Part shown: positions 43,811 to 52,231 of the stretch, piece after piece
Layout of the letters: every line of letters starts with the position of its first letter
How positions within the stretch are numbered: position 1 is the first letter of the stretch
DNA from: Amycolatopsis sp. NBC_00345
GTDB lineage: Bacteria > Actinomycetota > Actinomycetes > Mycobacteriales > Pseudonocardiaceae
Length of the DNA: 64,000 bases
Direction: 5' to 3'
Assembly: GCF_036116635.1 (NCBI RefSeq)
Contig: NZ_CP107995.1
Location: 3,906,001-3,970,000, forward strand
Notes under the pieces: model-generated
Database searches by the model: none
What the model was told of the DNA's origin: nothing
The model's input: only the letters and a program-made list of their open reading frames with translations
Made by a program: the position numbers and the translations under genes

Positions 43811-44410
43811 TCAGCGCGGGTCGGGCGACCCGGCGCGGACCTGGTCGAAGACCTCGTGGAGCAGCGTGACGAGCGACCGGCCGGGATGCTGCGTCCAGTA
43901 CGCCATCGCGGCGCCGAGCCCGGCCGCGACCACCGCGGCGACGACCTGCGGGTACAGGTCCTCGCCGGTGGTGCCGGTGCGGTCGGCGATGGCGGCGGTC
44001 AGCTCGTCCTGGGCCCGCGCGTGGGCGCGGAAAACCTCGTGCTGGATCGCGGGCTCGGCGAGCAGTTTCTGGAGCGCGGTGGCGTAACCGTCGTCGCGCG
44101 GCCCGGCTTCGGCCGCCTCGAACTGCGCGACGACGGCCACGACCAGCGCGTCCCAGAGCGGCTCCTCGGCCGGGCGTTCCCGCAGGACTTCGGCGATGCG
44201 CTGCCCACGCTCGACGTGCGTGGCGACGACCGCCTCGGCCTTGCTGGCGAAGTAGTTGCGGAAAGTGCGCTCGGAAACGTTCGCCGCGGCGGCGATGTCC
44301 TCCACCGACACGTTGTCCCAGCCCCGCTCCAGCGCGAGCCGGATCGTCGCGTGGCTCAGCGCGAGACGGGTCTCGCGCTTCTTGCGCTCCCGCAGCCCTT
44401 CTGAGGTCAT
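43811..44410 (-). CDS. TetR family repressor
   Basis: A 199-residue regulator. The N-terminal helix-turn-helix reads VSVEDIAAAANVSERTFRNYFASKAE, near residues 30-55, followed by an all-helical ligand domain. The start is ATG 44410; a GTG three codons upstream is less likely. A perfect 12-base-arm inverted repeat lies at 44427-44466 in the promoter it shares with the divergent lipase. The downstream flavin monooxygenase is on the same strand. It probably controls its own operon and perhaps the lipase. Confidence 0.92.
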   Translation of the reverse strand: MTSEGLRERKKRETRLALSHATIRLALERGWDNVSVEDIAAAANVSERTFRNYFASKAEAVVATHVERGQRIAEVLRERPAEEPLWDALVVAVVAQFEAAEAGPRDDGYATALQKLLAEPAIQHEVFRAHARAQDELTAAIADRTGTTGEDLYPQVVAAVVAAGLGAAMAYWTQHPGRSLVTLLHEVFDQVRAGSPDPR

Positions 44411-44426
44411 GGAGACCACCGTAGCG

Positions 44427-44466
44427 AAACTTTCCGGAATTGCAAAGTTGCTAATCCGGAAAGTTT
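44427..44466. promoter_or_regulatory. Inverted-repeat operator for the TetR regulator
   Basis: The left arm AAACTTTCCGGA (44427-44438) and right arm TCCGGAAAGTTT (44455-44466) are exact reverse complements, 16 bases apart. It begins 17 bases upstream of the TetR start and lies in the 140-base divergent region with the lipase gene. The AT-rich centre differs from the flanking coding DNA. This is the expected position for autoregulation by a TetR dimer or pair of dimers. Confidence 0.75.
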
Positions 44467-44550
44467 GACGCAGGGGTGGGGAGCGCCCTACCCCGCCTCC
44501 ACCGGTCTGCCGGATGGGCCGTCGCGGTCCGGGCCGAAAGGCTGTCGAGC

Positions 44551-45765
44551 ATGACCAAACCCTTGCGCCACAAGATCATCCCCGCGCTGACGGCCGCGAC
44601 GTGCGCCGCCGCCCTGCTGTCCGTGCCCGCGGTCGCCGCCGCGGCGCCCGGCCGCGGCCCCCTGCTCAGCGCGGTCCCCGTGCAGAGCCTCGACCAGGCC
44701 GGGGTCCGGGCCACGCTCGACGCCACCCCGTTCGGCTCCGCCACCGCGCGGTACGGGGTCGACGCTTACCGCGTGACCTACCGGACGACCGATGTGCGCG
44801 ACCGGCCGACCACCGCGAGCGGCCTGGTCGTGCTCCCCCGGACGACGAGCCCGCGCACCGCCGTGTACGAGCACGGCACCCGCAGCAACCGGGCCGACGT
44901 CGCCTCGGTGCAAGAGGACCTTCAGGACCGGCAGGCGGGACTGGTGCTCGGCGCGGCCGGGTACGTCGCCGTCCTGCCCGACTACCTCGGCCTCGGCACC
45001 GGGCCCGGTTTCCACCCGTACCTGGATTCCCGCACCGAGGCCTCGGCCACGCTCGACCTGCTGCGCGCGGCCAGGACCCTGACCGCGGACCGGGGAAAGC
45101 GGTTCGACCCGCGGGTCTTCGTGAGCGGGTTCTCCCAGGGCGGCCAGGCCGCGATGGCGGTCGGCGAAGCCCTGCAGGGCGACCCGGGCTCCGGTTTCCG
45201 GCTCGCCGCGCTGGCCCCGGTCAGCGGCCCCTACGACGCCCGCGGCGCCGAGCTGCCCGGCATCTTCGACGGCCGGGTCGCCCCGGACGTCGCGGTGTTC
45301 TACCTGTCCTACTGGACGGTCTCGATGAACCGGCTGTTCCCGTTGTACCGCAACGCTTCCGAGGTCTTCCGCGCGCCCTACGACCAGTACGCGGAGTCCC
45401 TTTTCGACGGATCGCACAGCGAGGAGGACATCTTCCCGCGGCTCGCCGCCACCCCGGCGGCGATGTTCACCGACAGCTACCTGAACCGGGTCCGGCACCT
45501 GTCCGGCCCCCTGCTCGACGCCGCCCGCGACAGCGACGGCACCTGCTCGGCCTGGCGGCCGCGCGTCCCGGTCCGGCTCTTCGCCAGCGCCGCCGACACC
45601 CAGGTGCCGATCGCCAACTCCCTGAACTGCCAACGGGATCTGCGGGCCCACGGCGTCGACGCGCCGCTCACCCGGCTCGGCTCCGCCGAGCACCTCGACA
45701 CCCCCGGGGTCGCGCTGCCGCAGATCGTGCCCTGGTTCGACTCGCTGCCGGCCGGCCCGCGCTGA
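44551..45765 (+). CDS. Secreted lipase / alpha/beta hydrolase
   Basis: A 404-residue exported protein with signal (LTAATCAAALLSVPAVAAAA, cleavage near AAA-PG). The mature part is an alpha/beta hydrolase of the secretory lipase type: nucleophile elbow SGFSQGGQ, an EHGTRSN oxyanion-side loop, and DYLGLGTGPGFHPYL, a loop seen in this family. A likely acid and His lie in DTQVPIAN and AEHLDTPG. The start is ATG 44551. It is divergent from the TetR gene and shares its operator region. It should hydrolyse an extracellular ester; substrate unknown. Confidence 0.85.
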   Translation: MTKPLRHKIIPALTAATCAAALLSVPAVAAAAPGRGPLLSAVPVQSLDQAGVRATLDATPFGSATARYGVDAYRVTYRTTDVRDRPTTASGLVVLPRTTSPRTAVYEHGTRSNRADVASVQEDLQDRQAGLVLGAAGYVAVLPDYLGLGTGPGFHPYLDSRTEASATLDLLRAARTLTADRGKRFDPRVFVSGFSQGGQAAMAVGEALQGDPGSGFRLAALAPVSGPYDARGAELPGIFDGRVAPDVAVFYLSYWTVSMNRLFPLYRNASEVFRAPYDQYAESLFDGSHSEEDIFPRLAATPAAMFTDSYLNRVRHLSGPLLDAARDSDGTCSAWRPRVPVRLFASAADTQVPIANSLNCQRDLRAHGVDAPLTRLGSAEHLDTPGVALPQIVPWFDSLPAGPR

Positions 45766-45927
45766 CGGGCACCGGCGTCGCCCGGCGAGGTTTCAGCCTC
45801 CGGGGGCCGGGGTATTTCGACGCGGCACCAGGTCGGACTGACGAAGGGGCCGTGAACCACTCTTGAACAGCCTCGTCAGCCCGCGCCGCCGGTCCGGCGG
45901 CGCGCCGGCGCCACCACGGAGCCCCCC

Positions 45928-46305
45928 GTGACCGAGTTCGCCCTGACCGATACCGACGGGGAGCTGCTGCGCCGCGTGCGCTCGTGGGTGCGCGAACACC
46001 TCGCCGACCTGGACACGTTCGCCCTGACCGACGCCGTCCAGGTCGTCGACGAGCTGACCACCAACGCACTGAGCCACGGCCGCCCGCCCCAGTGCCTGCG
46101 CCTGCTGCGGCGCCCCGGCCGCGTCCGCGTCGAGGTCGACGACGGCGCCCTGGCCCGCGCCCGGCCCCGGGCGCCCAGCGTCACCGGCGGCCGCGGGCTG
46201 CTCCTCGTCGCCGCGCTCAGCGACGCCTGGGGCCAGTACGCCACCCCGACCGGGAAAACGGTGTGGGCCGAACTCCCGCTCACGGCTCCCGGCGAAGGAG
46301 GCTGA
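45928..46305 (+). CDS. Anti-sigma-type ATP-binding protein (HATPase_c, RsbW-like)
   Basis: A 125-residue single-domain protein of the GHKL fold. The N box reads VDELTTNALSHG and the G box GGRGLLLVAALSD; the ATP-lid region is short. Such small proteins are common in actinobacteria as serine kinases or anti-sigma factors in stress responses. The start is GTG 45928. No partner anti-anti-sigma gene is next to it, and the target is unknown. It is followed by a small Cys-rich protein gene on the same strand. Confidence 0.85.
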   Translation: MTEFALTDTDGELLRRVRSWVREHLADLDTFALTDAVQVVDELTTNALSHGRPPQCLRLLRRPGRVRVEVDDGALARARPRAPSVTGGRGLLLVAALSDAWGQYATPTGKTVWAELPLTAPGEGG

Positions 46306-46374
46306 CTCCCCCGGCCGCGCCAGACTGCTCGGCCGGGACCGACCACGAGAGCACACCGTGCCAAAGGGGACTTG

Positions 46375-46602
46375 ATGACCGCCGACCCGGAAAGACGGGA
46401 GCCCGCCGCCACGGGCCTCGAACGCACCGCGCACGCCTACTGCCCCCGGTGTCATCCGGCCCCGCAGCCGGGTGAGGTCGTCATCGCGCTCTGCGGTGCC
46501 ACCTACCCGTTCTGGGGCCGCCGCGACGCCCCGCTCAACACCTGCGACGCCTGCCGGGCGCTCGCCTCGGCAGCGGTCCTCGGCTGCGGCCACTCCGGCT
46601 GA
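46375..46602 (+). CDS. Small Cys-rich protein (putative zinc-binding)
   Basis: A 75-residue protein with AYCPRCHP, CDACRAL and a final LGCGHSG, so four or more Cys and several His could bind a zinc ion. No catalytic domain is visible. ATG 46375 is preceded by AAAGGGGA, a good ribosome binding site; a TTG one codon upstream is less likely. It lies 69 bases after the HATPase gene and may be part of the same transcript. Its stop codon lies in a 15-base tandem repeat. Confidence 0.6.
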   Translation: MTADPERREPAATGLERTAHAYCPRCHPAPQPGEVVIALCGATYPFWGRRDAPLNTCDACRALASAAVLGCGHSG

Positions 46603-46647
46603 CACTGCTCCTGCCGACGCCGCTCCTGCTGACACCGTCCCGGCTGA
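46591..46647 (+). repeat. 15-base imperfect tandem repeats across a stop codon
   Basis: Units follow each other without gaps: a partial CACTCCGGCTGA (46591-46602), CACTGCTCCTGCCGA (46603-46617), CGCCGCTCCTGCTGA (46618-46632) and CACCGTCCCGGCTGA (46633-46647). The first contains the stop codon of the 75-residue gene. The decarboxylase gene ends on the other strand at 46658, so the repeats fill the space between convergent genes. They may be a minisatellite or have a role in transcript ending. Confidence 0.6.
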
Positions 46648-46657
46648 TACCGCACGC

Positions 46658-48049
46658 TCACCCGCCGATCGCGGCGCGGATGGTCGCCACCGCTTCGTCG
46701 ATGTGCTCGCGGTGGGTGAGCGGGGACAGCACGCACAGCCGCAGCGTCAGGCGGCCGTCCAGCCGGGTGCTGGACAGGAAGACCCGCCCCGCGGACTGGA
46801 TCCGGTCCAGCAGGGCCAGGTTCGCCGCGTCGTCGCCGTCGCGCAGGCGGAAGACCACAGTGGACAGTTCGGGCGGGTGCGGGACCTCCAGCGCCGGGTG
46901 CGTGGCCAGCTCGTCGTGCAGGTAGCAGGCCAGGTCCAGTTTTTCGTCCAGTGCCCGGCGGAAGGCGTCCAGCCCGTGCAGGTGCAGCGGCAGCCAGATC
47001 CGCAGCCCCCGGTGCTCCCGGGTCAGCTCGTAGCCGAGGTGGGCGTAGTCGGGCAGGGTGTCGCCGGCGGCGTCCGGCAGGTAGGCCGCGCGGTCGCCGG
47101 GGTAGGACGCGGTGAGCAGGCGGCGTTCGCGGACCAGCAGCGCGCCCGTGCCGTAGGGCAGGAACAGGCTCTTGTGCGGGTCCACGGTGATGGAGTCGGC
47201 GCGGCCGATGCCCTCGAGCCGGGCCCGGCCGCGGGTGGTGAGCTGGAAGAACCCGCCGTAACAGGCGTCGACGTGGAACCAGAGCCCGTGCTCGCGCGCG
47301 ACGTCGGCGATCGCGCCGAGCGGGTCGACCGCGCCGGCGTTGGTGGTCCCCGCCGTGCCGACGACCAGGAACGGCCGGAGCCCGGCGGCGGTGTCCTCCT
47401 CGATCGCCGTGGCCAGCGCGACAGGGTCGAGCCGCCGCCCGTCCAAGGTCGGCACCAGCCGGACGGACCGCGCGGGGAACCCGGCGACATGCGCGGCCTT
47501 TGCGACGCAGTAGTGGGTCTGGTCGGACACGTAGAGCCGGGCGGTGCCGGGATCCGCGTCCGGGCCGAGCCGGTTCTCCCGGGCCGCCACCACCATCGAC
47601 AGCATCGCCGCCGAGCCGCCGCTGGTGAGGATCCCAGTCGCGCCCTCGGGCAGCCCGAACAGCTCGCCCAGCCAGGTCAGCACCCCGTGTTCGAGCGCGA
47701 CCAGGCCCGGCGCGAACTCGCCGATGGCGGTGAACCGGTTGAGCACCCGGGCCATCAGCTCCCCCACGGCCGAGCTGACCAGCCCGCCGCCGGGGACGTA
47801 GCCGAAGAACCGGGGGCTGGCCGTCTCGATCGCGGCGCCACCGGCCTTCAGCGCGAAGGACAGCACCTTGCCGACGTCGCCGGGGCTCTCGCCGGGCGGC
47901 TCGGCCACCAGGTCGACGATCTCGGGGGCGGCCGCCGTGCCGTCCACCGGCGCGTGCGGCAGCCCGTCGACGAACCCGGCGAGTTCAGTGGTTACTTGGT
48001 CGAGCAAAGAGCGGAAGTCGTGACCATTCGACTCAAGATGATCGAGCAC
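46658..48049 (-). CDS. PLP-dependent aromatic L-amino acid decarboxylase-type enzyme
   Basis: A 463-residue group II decarboxylase. The PLP Lys is in ITVDPHKSLFLPYG, preceded by WFHVDACYGGF with the cofactor Asp; SPRFFGYVPGG and ILTSGGSAAMLS are further family blocks. Full length compared with DOPA or tryptophan decarboxylases (about 460-480). It begins at GTG 48049. It likely converts an aromatic or other amino acid to its amine; the substrate cannot be read. It stands alone on its strand and diverges from a MarR gene over a 429-base region. Confidence 0.9.
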   Translation of the reverse strand: MLDHLESNGHDFRSLLDQVTTELAGFVDGLPHAPVDGTAAAPEIVDLVAEPPGESPGDVGKVLSFALKAGGAAIETASPRFFGYVPGGGLVSSAVGELMARVLNRFTAIGEFAPGLVALEHGVLTWLGELFGLPEGATGILTSGGSAAMLSMVVAARENRLGPDADPGTARLYVSDQTHYCVAKAAHVAGFPARSVRLVPTLDGRRLDPVALATAIEEDTAAGLRPFLVVGTAGTTNAGAVDPLGAIADVAREHGLWFHVDACYGGFFQLTTRGRARLEGIGRADSITVDPHKSLFLPYGTGALLVRERRLLTASYPGDRAAYLPDAAGDTLPDYAHLGYELTREHRGLRIWLPLHLHGLDAFRRALDEKLDLACYLHDELATHPALEVPHPPELSTVVFRLRDGDDAANLALLDRIQSAGRVFLSSTRLDGRLTLRLCVLSPLTHREHIDEAVATIRAAIGG

Positions 48050-48478
48050 GGCGGGGACGATAGCTGCTCGACTCCCGCATTTCCAGACCTCTTTTCCGGC
48101 CAGGACCGGAACAAGGCCGTGCCGGCCTCGCGAACGCCTCGGTCACGCCGACGACGGAGTGTGATGATGCGAGGGTTCTCCTTTCGGCCAAAGAGAACCT
48201 GACGGCCGATTGACCTTCACACACGGTGATCGACAAGCGGCCGGAACAACGGTCCGGCCCACAACTCCGGTCCCGTTCCCGCGCCGAGTCGCGGCGTTGT
48301 TTCCTTCGTTCACAGGAATGACCACGGACGTTCACAGGAATTACCGGAAAACCGGTGATCGAATTCTGCCCGAAAGACCCTCGGCGGGCAGGAGGCGGGT
48401 CAGGGTCCGGCTCAGGGTCATCCCTGATTTCCTCGGTAACCACTTGTTTGCGGCGCGCAAATACTGGACGGTGGTCCC
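48050..48478. promoter_or_regulatory. Divergent regulatory region between decarboxylase and MarR genes
   Basis: The 429 bases hold no gene. The sequence CGTTCACAGGAAT occurs exactly twice, at 48307-48319 and 48329-48341, a 22-base period, or about two turns of the helix. At 48447-48461 lies a perfect 6-3-6 inverted repeat (TTTGCG, GCG, CGCAAA), 17 bases before the MarR ATG. The first is likely a binding site for an unknown regulator of one of the two genes and the second a MarR operator. Local AT content is higher than in the flanks. Confidence 0.65.
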
Positions 48479-48958
48479 ATGCCCCACGAGTACGAGGACC
48501 TCGAACAGGTCATGTATCCCCTGGCCCGGCTCGGCCAGTCGATGCGCCGCGCGCAGACCCGGGCCATCGATCCGACCCGGCAGGCGATCCTGCAGCAGGC
48601 GGCGGCCAAGGGCCGGGTGCGGCCGTCCGAGCTGGCCGCGGAACTCGACCTGTACCCGTCGTCGATCACCCGGCAGACGCGGTCGCTGGAGGACGACGGG
48701 CTGATCGCGGTCGAGGCCGACCCGGCCGACCGGCGCTCCTGCCTGATCTCGCTCACCGAGCCCGGCTGGGACGAGGTCCGCCGGCTGACCCGGCAGGGCC
48801 TGGACCGGTTCGCCGAGTTCATGGCCGGCTGGGACGCCGAAGACGTGCGGACGCTCGGCCGCCTGCTCACCCGGCTCGAGGCCTCGGCGGACGCGGCCAA
48901 ACGCCCGGCGAAGCGGCCGGGCGGACGGCCGTGGCAGCAGCGCGACGGGCAGGAGTGA
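48479..48958 (+). CDS. MarR family regulator
   Basis: A 159-residue regulator of the winged-helix MarR class. The recognition region reads RPSELAAELDLYPSSITRQTRSLEDDGLI, and the wing contains DPADRRSCLISLTEPG, a typical MarR block (DRR). Starts at ATG 48479. The next gene, a flavin monooxygenase, begins one base after its stop, so they are co-transcribed. A perfect inverted repeat lies upstream at 48447-48461. Confidence 0.92.
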   Translation: MPHEYEDLEQVMYPLARLGQSMRRAQTRAIDPTRQAILQQAAAKGRVRPSELAAELDLYPSSITRQTRSLEDDGLIAVEADPADRRSCLISLTEPGWDEVRRLTRQGLDRFAEFMAGWDAEDVRTLGRLLTRLEASADAAKRPAKRPGGRPWQQRDGQE

Positions 48959-48959
48959 C

Positions 48960-50108
48960 ATGCGCGTCCTGATCGCCGGCGCCGGGATCGGCGGACTGTG
49001 CCTCGCCCAGGGACTGCGTGCGGCCGGGGTGCGCGTGAGCGTGTTCGAGCGCGGCTGTGCTCTGGAAAACCGTGCCCTGGACAACCGGGGCCTCGAAGCC
49101 CGTGGCCAGGGCTACCGGATCCACATCGACGACCACGGCGGCGAGGCGTTGCGGCGCTGCCTGCCCGAGCACCTGTACCGCCTCTACCTGGCCACCTCCG
49201 CACGGCCGGGCGCGGGCCGGATCAGCACTCTGGGCACCGACCTGAGCGTGTTGTCCACCTTCGAGGCCGGGACCGGGAGCCCGCACAGCGCGGTGAACCG
49301 GCTGACCCTGCGGCAGATCCTGCTCGGCGGCCTCGGCGCGGATGTCCACTTCGGACACCAGGTGACCGCCGTCGAGCCGGACGCGGACGGCGTGCGGGTC
49401 CGCTTTGCCGGCGGCCGGGAGGATCGCGGGGACGTGCTGGTCGGCGCGGACGGGGTGAACTCCGTCGTACGGGCCGCGGTCGCGCCGGACAGCGCGCCGA
49501 TCGACACCGGCTTGCGGTGTGTCTACGGCCGGACGCCGCTGGCCGCGCTGCCGGACCTGCCCGCCCGGTTCTTCGACGGGTTCACCGCGGTGGCCGGCGA
49601 CACCGCGACGCTGGCGCTGGCCGCGTTCCGGGCGCGCACCCCGCCGGCGGACGCGGCCGCCGCCCTCGCGCCGGGCCTCGCGCTCACCCCGGTGCCGGAC
49701 TACCTGATGTGGGCCGTCGTCGGCGCGGCGCCGCGCGAGCGGGAACCCGTTGCGCTGCACCGGTTCGCGCAGGGCGTGGTGCGCCGATGGCATCCCGAAC
49801 TGGTGCGGATCGTGCGCGAGGCGGACGTGCCCGCGACGTTCCGCACGCCGATCCGGACGTCCCCGCCGGTCCCCCGCTGGCCGGCCGGGCGGGTCGCGGT
49901 GCTCGGCGACGCGATCCACGTGATGCCGCCCTCCGGCGGCGCCGGCGCGAACACCGCGCTAAGGGACGCGGCCCTGCTGACCGAGCGTCTGACCACAGTG
50001 GACCCGCGGGAAGCGATCGCCGCGTACGCCGACGAGATGCGGGAGTACGCCACCGCCGTCGTACACCGGAGTTACCTGGCCGCGGGACTGGCCCGCGGCC
50101 GCGAGTGA
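48960..50108 (+). CDS. FAD-dependent monooxygenase
   Basis: A 382-residue flavoprotein with the FAD fold GAGIGGLCLAQGLR at the start, the DG motif GADGVNSVVRAAV, and a GD motif GDAIHVMPPSGGAGANTALR at the C-terminus. This is the aromatic-hydroxylase type without a thioredoxin-like tail. The gene follows MarR by one base, so the pair is probably a drug- or phenolic-responsive unit. Insertion of LENRALDNRGLEARG near residue 35 is longer than usual in the family; its effect is unknown. Confidence 0.88.
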   Translation: MRVLIAGAGIGGLCLAQGLRAAGVRVSVFERGCALENRALDNRGLEARGQGYRIHIDDHGGEALRRCLPEHLYRLYLATSARPGAGRISTLGTDLSVLSTFEAGTGSPHSAVNRLTLRQILLGGLGADVHFGHQVTAVEPDADGVRVRFAGGREDRGDVLVGADGVNSVVRAAVAPDSAPIDTGLRCVYGRTPLAALPDLPARFFDGFTAVAGDTATLALAAFRARTPPADAAAALAPGLALTPVPDYLMWAVVGAAPREREPVALHRFAQGVVRRWHPELVRIVREADVPATFRTPIRTSPPVPRWPAGRVAVLGDAIHVMPPSGGAGANTALRDAALLTERLTTVDPREAIAAYADEMREYATAVVHRSYLAAGLARGRE

Positions 50109-50118
50109 GGGGGAACCG

Positions 50119-50775
50119 ATGAACCCGAGGATTCGCGCGCTGGCACCGTTCCTGCTGGACCTGGTGCTGCCGGTCGCGGCTTATTACCTGCTGCACAACG
50201 GGTTCGGGCTCAGCCCGTTCTGGGCGCTGGCCGTCGGCGGCCTGGCCACCATGGTGAACGCGGTGGTCACCACCGTGCGCCGGGGCCGGCTCGACGCGTT
50301 CGGCGGCCTGGTCGTGGTCGAGGTGGCGCTGTCGCTGGCGCTGCTGTTCGTCAGCGACGACCCGCGGGTGCTGCTGCTCAAACCGGCGTTCTACATCGCC
50401 GTCGGCGGCCTGTACGCGCTGGGGACCCTGGTCGTGGGCCGCCCGCTGGTCTACGAGTCCGGGAAACCGTTCGCCACCAAGGGAGAACCGCGGCTGGTGG
50501 CAGCCTACGAACGGTGCTGGGACACCTCCGCGCGGTTCCGCGCCGCGATCCGCTCGGTGACCGTGGTGTGGGGAGCCGGGTTCCTGCTGGACGCGGCGCT
50601 GCGGGCGGTCATCGTGTACCGCTTCCCGCCCGAGCGGGTGATGGACTCGCTGCTGCTTTCGCAGGCTCCGCTGCTGGCCGTGCTGGTGCTGGTGATCGTC
50701 TACACGCGACTCCGGATGCGCCGGGTCCGCCCGATCCTGCTGCGCGAACGCGACCGGCTGGCCGGCGCCTGCTGA
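50119..50775 (+). CDS. VC0807-family membrane protein
   Basis: A 218-residue protein with five to six membrane segments (FLLDLVLPVAAYYLL, FWALAVGGLATMVNA, GLVVVEVALSLALLFV, LLAVLVLVIVYT). The layout and the WDTSARFRAAIRSVTVVWG block match the VC0807-type proteins, often found with transporters or flavoenzymes and of unknown role. The start is ATG 50119. It lies 10 bases after the monooxygenase stop and probably belongs to the MarR operon. It is convergent with the MocR gene, three bases away. Confidence 0.7.
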   Translation: MNPRIRALAPFLLDLVLPVAAYYLLHNGFGLSPFWALAVGGLATMVNAVVTTVRRGRLDAFGGLVVVEVALSLALLFVSDDPRVLLLKPAFYIAVGGLYALGTLVVGRPLVYESGKPFATKGEPRLVAAYERCWDTSARFRAAIRSVTVVWGAGFLLDAALRAVIVYRFPPERVMDSLLLSQAPLLAVLVLVIVYTRLRMRRVRPILLRERDRLAGAC

Positions 50776-50778
50776 TGC

Positions 50779-52194
50779 TCACCGCTCAGCGGCCCGTTCG
50801 AGCGCGCGGCCGATCGCGCGCGCCCCGTCCGGGAACGCGCCGGGGTTCGGGCCCGCGTAGTTGAGCCGGATGAACTGCCCGGTCGGCTCGGCCGGGAACC
50901 ATTCGCCGCCCGGCCCGATCACCACCCCGGCCGCGGTGCAGTCCGCCAGGAAGCGCCCGAGGTCCACGGTGTCCGGCAGGCGCACCCAGAGGTTCAGGCC
51001 GCCCTGGGGCAGCGCGTCCAGCCGGGCGCCGGGCGCGTGCTCGCCGAGGCTGGTGGCGAGGAGGTCCCGGCGCGCCTTGAGCTGGTGGCGGAGCCGGCGC
51101 AGGTGGGTCCGCCAGGCGGGCTGGGTGACGACGTCGAGCGCGACCGCCTGCAGCACCCCGCTGACGTACATCGATTCCGCCTGGGTGTCGGCGAGGATCC
51201 GCTTGCGCGCCGGGCCGCGGGCGATCAGCGCGGCCACCCGGACCGCCGGGGAGACGCTCTTGCTCAGCGAGCGGAGGTAGACCACGTGCCCGCCGTCGTC
51301 CAGCGCGGCGACCGGGCGCGGGTCGGCGGTGATGCCGAAGTCGTGCGCCGCGTCGTCCTCGATCAGGAACGCGCCGTGGTGCCGCACCACTTCCAGCACC
51401 CGGCCGGTCAGCTCGGGTGACCACAGCGCGCCGGTCGGGCTGGCGAAACTCGGCTGCGCGTAGAGGGCCCGCGCGCCGGACTGCTCGAACAACCGGGACA
51501 GCGCTTCGGGATCGGGGCCGCCGGGCCCGCTGGGCACCGGGACGAGGTCCACGCCGACCTGTGCGGCGGCCAGGATCGCGCCCCAGTACGTCGGCGACTC
51601 CACCAGCAACGGCCGCCCCGCCCCGGCGAGCGCGCGGAACGCGGTGCTCAGCCCGCCCTGGCTGCCGGGGATGACCACCACGTCGCCGGGGGTGACCGGC
51701 GACGTCCCGGCCGGGGTCGCCGACTCCAGCTCCGCCGCGAACCAGGCCTGCAGCGCCGGCAGCCCCGCCGTCGAGGGCCGGTCGACCGGTGAGTCGGAGC
51801 GGGCCGCGCGGGTGAACGCCGCGCGCACCAGGCGATCCGGCAGGAGCTCGCGGTCGGGATAGCCCGAGTGCAACGCGATCATGTCGTTCGAGACGGTCTG
51901 CAGCGCGGCGGGCTGGTCCGGGATCCGGTGGTTCGGCGAGCCGAGCGCGGCGGTCTGCCAGCCGTAGTCGTTCGGGCGCGCGGTCCGGGCGGCGCGGACG
52001 AACGTGCCCACGCCCGGGCGGCTCTCCACCACGCCGTGGGCGGCCAGGCGGCTCAACGCCTTCTGCACGGTCACCGGGCTGGCGCCGTATTGGGCGACCA
52101 ATGCCCGCGTGGACGGCACCCGCGCGCCCGGCGGGGCCGTCGCGAGCCATTCGCGGAGTCCCGCGACAATCCGCGAGCTGCTATCGTCTGACAT
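50779..52194 (-). CDS. MocR-type GntR/aminotransferase regulator
   Basis: A 471-residue fusion. The N-terminal GntR winged helix reads RVPSTRALVAQYGASPVTVQKALSRL. It is followed by a PLP aminotransferase-like domain with the Lys in RSLSKSVSPAVRV and cofactor-binding DDAAHDFGI. MocR regulators sense PLP or amino compounds and control nearby transport or vitamin genes. ATG 52194 overlaps the ATG of the divergent EamA reading frame, so one start must be internal. Promoter elements include a perfect palindrome AGTAGCGCTACT at 52205-52216. Confidence 0.92.
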   Translation of the reverse strand: MSDDSSSRIVAGLREWLATAPPGARVPSTRALVAQYGASPVTVQKALSRLAAHGVVESRPGVGTFVRAARTARPNDYGWQTAALGSPNHRIPDQPAALQTVSNDMIALHSGYPDRELLPDRLVRAAFTRAARSDSPVDRPSTAGLPALQAWFAAELESATPAGTSPVTPGDVVVIPGSQGGLSTAFRALAGAGRPLLVESPTYWGAILAAAQVGVDLVPVPSGPGGPDPEALSRLFEQSGARALYAQPSFASPTGALWSPELTGRVLEVVRHHGAFLIEDDAAHDFGITADPRPVAALDDGGHVVYLRSLSKSVSPAVRVAALIARGPARKRILADTQAESMYVSGVLQAVALDVVTQPAWRTHLRRLRHQLKARRDLLATSLGEHAPGARLDALPQGGLNLWVRLPDTVDLGRFLADCTAAGVVIGPGGEWFPAEPTGQFIRLNYAGPNPGAFPDGARAIGRALERAAER

Positions 52195-52204
52195 GAAGCT
52201 GGAT

Positions 52205-52216
52205 AGTAGCGCTACT
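52205..52216. promoter_or_regulatory. Palindrome and CTATC elements between MocR and EamA genes
   Basis: AGTAGCGCTACT at 52205-52216 is a perfect palindrome 11 bases from the MocR start. CTATC elements flank it: CTGCTATCGTCT just inside the MocR coding start (about 52178-52190), GGATAGTAG in the opposite direction (52201-52209) and GTGCTATCAC (52232-52241). MocR proteins usually bind paired short boxes, so these are the likely sites. Confidence 0.6.
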
Positions 52217-52231
52217 CAAAATGCGCCGACG

